A DNA stretch of 64,000 nt. It comes from Candidatus Limnocylindrales bacterium (GTDB lineage Bacteria; Desulfobacterota; Binatia; UBA1149; CAITLU01). This document shows positions 63,908-64,000 of this stretch, piece after piece. Within the stretch, counting starts at the first letter, position 1, and every line of letters starts with the position of its first letter. Where the stretch lies: NCBI GenBank assembly GCA_035571835.1, contig DATNBU010000002.1, positions 124,001 to 188,000 on the forward strand, read 5' to 3'. The notes below the pieces were generated by a model. It did no database searches. It saw nothing but the letters and a program-made list of their open reading frames with translations, and was not told where the DNA came from. Position numbers and translations under genes: made by a program.

Positions 63908-64000
63908 GCCAATCCTTGATATGCGGGCGCCGGATGCTTCCGGCGTCCGCACGTCGGTGCGGCCCCGGTAAAATCCGCCGCCAGTTTGAATAGACCCACC

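Overview
The window is GC-rich (about two thirds G+C, judged by eye) and densely coded on both strands, with ordinary bacterial starts, Shine-Dalgarno sites and ATGA/GTGA translational overlaps. An F420/FMN luciferase-like oxidoreductase, long-form PstC/PstA permeases, a MASE1 sensor kinase, secreted Cys-rich repeat proteins and a selenoprotein together suggest a Gram-negative deltaproteobacterial-type lineage (Desulfobacterota, Myxococcota or Binatota, probably an uncultured one). This placement is inference, because no rRNA, tRNA or other taxonomic marker was seen.

Layout. 1-6.5 kb: housekeeping and accessory genes (GNAT, SnoaL-like, LLM oxidoreductase, acyltransferase, TIGR01777 epimerase, TudS-like DUF523/DUF1722, DUF1295). 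6.5-14.7 kb: phosphate-starvation block on the minus strand, transcribed as OprP-like porin, pstS, pstC, pstA, pstB, phoU; pstB carries a frameshift. Four 11-bp-spaced direct repeats resembling a Pho box lie upstream of the porin. 14.9-20.5 kb: a tripartite RND pump (permease, adaptor, TolC) joined by ATGA overlaps. 20.6-23.1 kb: phoB-phoR. 23.4-26.3 kb: two small unknown genes and an operon of a papain/transglutaminase-like protein with a ResA-like selenoprotein (in-frame UGA in WASW-U-GC followed by a SECIS-like hairpin). 26.4-36.5 kb: inositol-phosphate synthase, acyl-CoA desaturase, DUF3604 lipoprotein, ispH, mutY, a TetR regulator and a SPOR-tailed D,D-carboxypeptidase. 36.9-40.4 kb: a 1159-residue secreted protein with 18 disintegrin-like Cys repeats, closed by a clear terminator. 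40.5-53.5 kb: asd, crotonase, Nudix, serB, yebC, flavin reductase, MASE1/PAS/GAF kinase, CoA-transferase, TetR, nitronate monooxygenase, phytase-like esterase. 53.8-57.9 kb: small thiol and detoxification genes (two GFA, GST, VOC/YciI, GNAT, zinc ribbon). 57.9-63.9 kb: a 1465-residue secreted protein (14 propeller-type repeats, 17 disintegrin-like repeats, dockerin-like tail) divergent from a secreted DUF11 protein.

How genes work together: the porin, PstSCAB, PhoU and PhoBR form a complete phosphate uptake and sensing set, interrupted on the chromosome by the RND pump. The two disintegrin-repeat proteins and the DUF11 protein look like a secreted or surface module. REP-like palindromes recur at three intergenic sites, and a separate 16-bp palindrome recurs at two.

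The best candidates for something special are the selenoprotein operon and the two bacterial disintegrin-repeat proteins.
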